A stretch of 6,975 bases of DNA from Actinomycetes bacterium (GTDB taxonomy: Bacteria; Actinomycetota; Thermoleophilia; Solirubrobacterales; Solirubrobacteraceae). The position numbers and the translations under genes are program-made. Shown here one piece after another: positions 5,230-6,975 of this stretch. The notes beneath the pieces are model-generated. The model was not told the DNA's origin. It saw only the letters and a list, made by a program, of their open reading frames with translations, and did not search any database. The stretch is from the NCBI GenBank assembly GCA_023404805.1, contig JAEYAL010000034.1:1-6975 (forward strand), written 5' to 3'. How positions within the stretch are numbered: the first letter of the stretch is position 1; each line of letters starts with the position of its first letter.

Positions 5230-6830
5230 CGACCCGCCTCGACGAGGCGGGCGGCAGTCAGGCCGGAAAGCATCACGAGGGGAACACCGCCACCGGGATG
5301 AACGGTACCGCCGACCCGCACCAGATGGCGCAGGCCCTGGACGAGCGGCCCTGGCTTGCGCAGCGTCCCGAGGCGGCCATGCGGCGCATCGCCGTAGATC
5401 GCGCCATCGGGCGTGCCCGTCTCACGAGCGAGGTCGGCGGGCGAACGGCGCCCCCGCGCGACGACCCGGCCGCCCTGCAGGTCGAGGCCGGACTCGATGG
5501 CGGCGGCGTACGCGTCGAGCTCATCCTCGGGCGCGCCGGCGGGCGCGTTGACGAGCACGAACCACGGCTCGACCCCAGCCGTCGACCGTCCTTCCAGTGG
5601 GCCTATAGCGCCAGAGGAAGGACGGTCGATGCTGGCGGGCGCGGCTGCGGCGGTGGCCGCGGCGCGGCTCACGTAGACCGTCGGATCGCGGACGAGGCGG
5701 GGGTGGCGGAAGAGGTCGTCGAACTCGGCGTCGTAGTCGGCGCAGAAGCGGATCTCGTGGTGCGCCTCTGCCGGGCGCGCGCCTTCGACGGCCAGCAGCA
5801 ACGCCAGTCCAGACACCGACGGCTCGCGGCGTCCCGGCCGACCCGCAGCCCGGGCCGCCCGGCTGCGCAGCGAGACGGCGTCCCTCGGGAGCGACCACGT
5901 GACGGCGTTCCCCAGCAGCGACCGCGCTGCGGCGACCCCTGGCAGCGACCGGGCTCCGCCCGCACCGCCCTCCAGCAGCCCGGCGAGCGTGCGGTGGTCG
6001 CCGCCGAAGACGACCGCGTCAGCGGGCAGCTCCCGTGCCGCGGTCTGCACCGCGACGGCCCGGCCGCCGCGTGCGACGATCGCGGTGACCGGCTCGTCGA
6101 GCAGCAAATCAGCGCCACACGCTTGCGCGCGGGCCGCGAGGGCCGACGGGATCGCGTGGATGCCGCCGTCGACACCCGGGTACCACGCGCCGAAGGCATG
6201 CTCGACGTAGCCCGACAGCGCGAGCACGGCGGGGGCCCGGCGCGGGTCGGCGCCCGCGTAGGTGGCGAAGCGCTCGATCACCTGCTGGAGCCGCAGGTCG
6301 CCGCGGCTGGCACTGCGCGCGAACTGGCGGAGCGTTTGATGCGGGCGCACGCGCAGGCCGTCGCGCAGATCCGGAGCCGGATCGTCGGCGGTGGGCCGCC
6401 GCGGCGGCCAGGGCGGCAGGCCCTCGAGCACCGCCTCGGAGCCTTCCCACATCGAGGCGCAACGGTCGAGGTAGCCGCGCCACGCGCGGCCCGCGCCGGG
6501 CGACCACGCCTCGAGCGCCTCCGCCGACCGGGCGGTGTCCGCCGATACCGCGACGTCTGAGCCGTCGGCGAACCGGTACCGCGTCACGGGCTCGACGGGC
6601 CGCAGGTCGAGGGCCTCCTCGTCGAGACCGCAGGCCGCGAGCCCTCGGCGGATCACGTGCGGCATGGTCAGCAGGGTCGGGCCGGTGTCGAACTCCACGC
6701 CGCCGACGGTGCGCCGCCCAGCCTTGCCGCCGACCACGCCGGTCGCCTCGACGATCGTCACGGCATGACCGCGATGCGCGAGCACCGCTGCCGCGGTCAG
6801 TCCGCCGATACCCGCGCCGACGACCACCAC
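5226..6830 (-). CDS. crtI: CrtI/CrtN/CrtD-family carotenoid desaturase
   Basis: FAD-dependent membrane-associated enzyme that introduces conjugated double bonds into phytoene or a derived carotenoid. The 534-aa product starts with the dinucleotide-binding VVVGAGIGGLTAAAVLA, then VEATGVVGGKAGRR and VEFDTGPTLLTMP (about 48-60). It carries RFATYAGADPRRAPAVLAL followed by HAFGAWYPGVDGGIHAIP (CrtI/CrtD-like) and ends with HPGGGVPLVMLSGL near the C-terminus, the flavin-binding signature of the family. Compared with usual members it has two expansions: an Arg/Ala-rich repetitive stretch at about residues 294-330, and residues 401-416 encoded by an in-frame 48-bp palindrome. GTG 6830 is the first conventional start. 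An in-frame CTG at 6869 would give a natural-looking LTTASARSGDARR leader, and a stop (TGA 6894-6896) lies upstream. dnaE sequence abuts this region. Substrate subtype (phytoene, diapophytoene or methoxyneurosporene) is unresolved. Confidence 0.85.
   Translation of the reverse strand: MVVVGAGIGGLTAAAVLAHRGHAVTIVEATGVVGGKAGRRTVGGVEFDTGPTLLTMPHVIRRGLAACGLDEEALDLRPVEPVTRYRFADGSDVAVSADTARSAEALEAWSPGAGRAWRGYLDRCASMWEGSEAVLEGLPPWPPRRPTADDPAPDLRDGLRVRPHQTLRQFARSASRGDLRLQQVIERFATYAGADPRRAPAVLALSGYVEHAFGAWYPGVDGGIHAIPSALAARAQACGADLLLDEPVTAIVARGGRAVAVQTAARELPADAVVFGGDHRTLAGLLEGGAGGARSLPGVAAARSLLGNAVTWSLPRDAVSLRSRAARAAGRPGRREPSVSGLALLLAVEGARPAEAHHEIRFCADYDAEFDDLFRHPRLVRDPTVYVSRAAATAAAAPASIDRPSSGAIGPLEGRSTAGVEPWFVLVNAPAGAPEDELDAYAAAIESGLDLQGGRVVARGRRSPADLARETGTPDGAIYGDAPHGRLGTLRKPGPLVQGLRHLVRVGGTVHPGGGVPLVMLSGLTAARLVEAGR
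5233..5251. promoter_or_regulatory. Perfect palindrome over the hydrolase ribosome site
   Basis: CCCGCCTCG-A-CGAGGCGGG is a perfect 9-bp inverted repeat with a one-base centre, at the last codons of crtI and ending 3 nt before the hydrolase ATG (5229, minus strand). In the minus-strand mRNA the 3' arm is CGAGGCGGG, the only Shine-Dalgarno-like stretch for the hydrolase. Folding would therefore hide it until ribosomes finishing crtI open the stem. This would enforce translational coupling. Confidence 0.5.
5582..5629. repeat. 48-bp palindrome inserted in frame in crtI
   Basis: TCGACCGTCCTTCC (5582-5595) and GGAAGGACGGTCGA (5616-5629) are perfect 14-bp inverted arms. The centre CTATAG (5603-5608) and the pairs at 5598-5600/5611-5613 share the same axis, giving 20 of 24 paired positions. 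It is exactly 16 codons and encodes crtI residues 401-416 (IDRPSSGAIGPLEGRS), placed where relatives usually have a short loop before the PWFVLVNAP strand. The frame is kept. Confidence 0.8.
5874..5950. repeat. Degenerate tandem repeat of 27-28 nt inside crtI
   Basis: Three imperfect units start at 5874 (GACGGCGTCCC...AGCGACC), 5901 (GACGGCGTTCC...AGCGACC) and 5929 (GCGGCGACCCC...AGCGACC), each ending in AGCGACC plus a few bases. On the minus strand they encode the loosely repeated SLPGVAAAR, SLLGNAVTW and SLPRDAVSL. The region is longer than in typical CrtI proteins between the Rossmann-like half and the PSVSGLALLL strand. Confidence 0.45.
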
Positions 6831-6858
6831 GCGCCGCGCGTCGCCCGACCGGGCCGAT

Positions 6859-6975
6859 GCCGTCGTCAGACAGCTGCAGCGGCACGATGTCGGTCAGGTC
6901 GCGGTCGGAGATGACGACGGCCGCAGCGTGGATCGACGAGTTGCGGACGATGCCTTCCAGGCCCTTGGCGACGTC
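6859..6975 (-). pseudogene. dnaE: DNA polymerase III alpha subunit (DnaE) internal fragment
   Basis: Reading the minus strand from the window edge gives 39 codons with clear DnaE character: KGLEGIVRNSSIHAAAVVIS followed by DRDLTDIVPLQLSDDG. In DnaE this segment lies in the catalytic palm region, shortly before the third metal-binding aspartate (the KxDFLGL motif), which is absent here. After the last matching residues (about 6859) the frame runs into the 5' end of crtI one base out of phase and loses all DnaE similarity, so the polymerase cannot be complete on this side. The upstream portion lies beyond the window. The fragment is either a truncated dnaE copy left by rearrangement or one side of an assembly chimera. 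The family assignment rests on motif recognition alone. Confidence 0.75.

Noticed and set aside
5220..6560. 446-codon plus-strand open frame
   Set aside because: Antisense shadow of crtI, with no motifs; crtI has full family signatures.
6859..6975. Split or inserted DnaE intein
   Set aside because: No intein N-terminal Cys/Ser block or HN-Cys splice motif is visible; the sequence after the break is the crtI start region.

Overview
This is a high-GC window, almost fully coding on both strands, with overlapping starts and stops (two ATGA junctions). The base composition and protein content suggest an actinobacterial chromosome. A Thermoleophilia/Solirubrobacterales-type organism would fit, but that placement is an inference I cannot test here. 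The content is a carotenoid-tailoring locus.

Layout: (1) 15-1100 (+) is a family-2 glycosyltransferase of the carotenoid-glycosylating (CrtQ-like) type, possibly cut at its 5' end. (2) 1097-2038 (-) is a PlsY-type acyl-phosphate acyltransferase. Its normal membrane core ends near 1410, and its frame then runs about 100 codons through a repeat-rich block: a 187-bp nested palindromic element at 1214-1400 and a 31-bp tandem repeat at 1145-1204. (3) 1998-2747 (+) is a spheroidene monooxygenase (CrtA) homologue, divergent from plsY with overlapping 5' ends. (4) 2744-4174 (+) is an unrecognised four-helix membrane protein translationally coupled to crtA. (5) 4192-5229 (-) is a membrane-anchored alpha/beta hydrolase. 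(6) 5226-6830 (-) is a CrtI/CrtN/CrtD-family carotenoid desaturase, coupled to the hydrolase by an ATGA overlap. (7) 6859-6975 (-) is an internal fragment of the DNA polymerase III alpha subunit (DnaE) that runs directly into the crtI start region.

Together the desaturase, ketolase/monooxygenase, glycosyltransferase and acyltransferase could build an oxidised, glycosylated and perhaps acylated carotenoid, analogous in logic to staphyloxanthin-type pigments. Phytoene synthase and prenyltransferase genes are not in the window.

The most unusual signals are: the dnaE/crtI junction, which looks like a rearrangement or an assembly chimera; an in-frame 48-bp palindrome inside crtI; and the nested palindromic element that appears to have replaced the 3' end of plsY.
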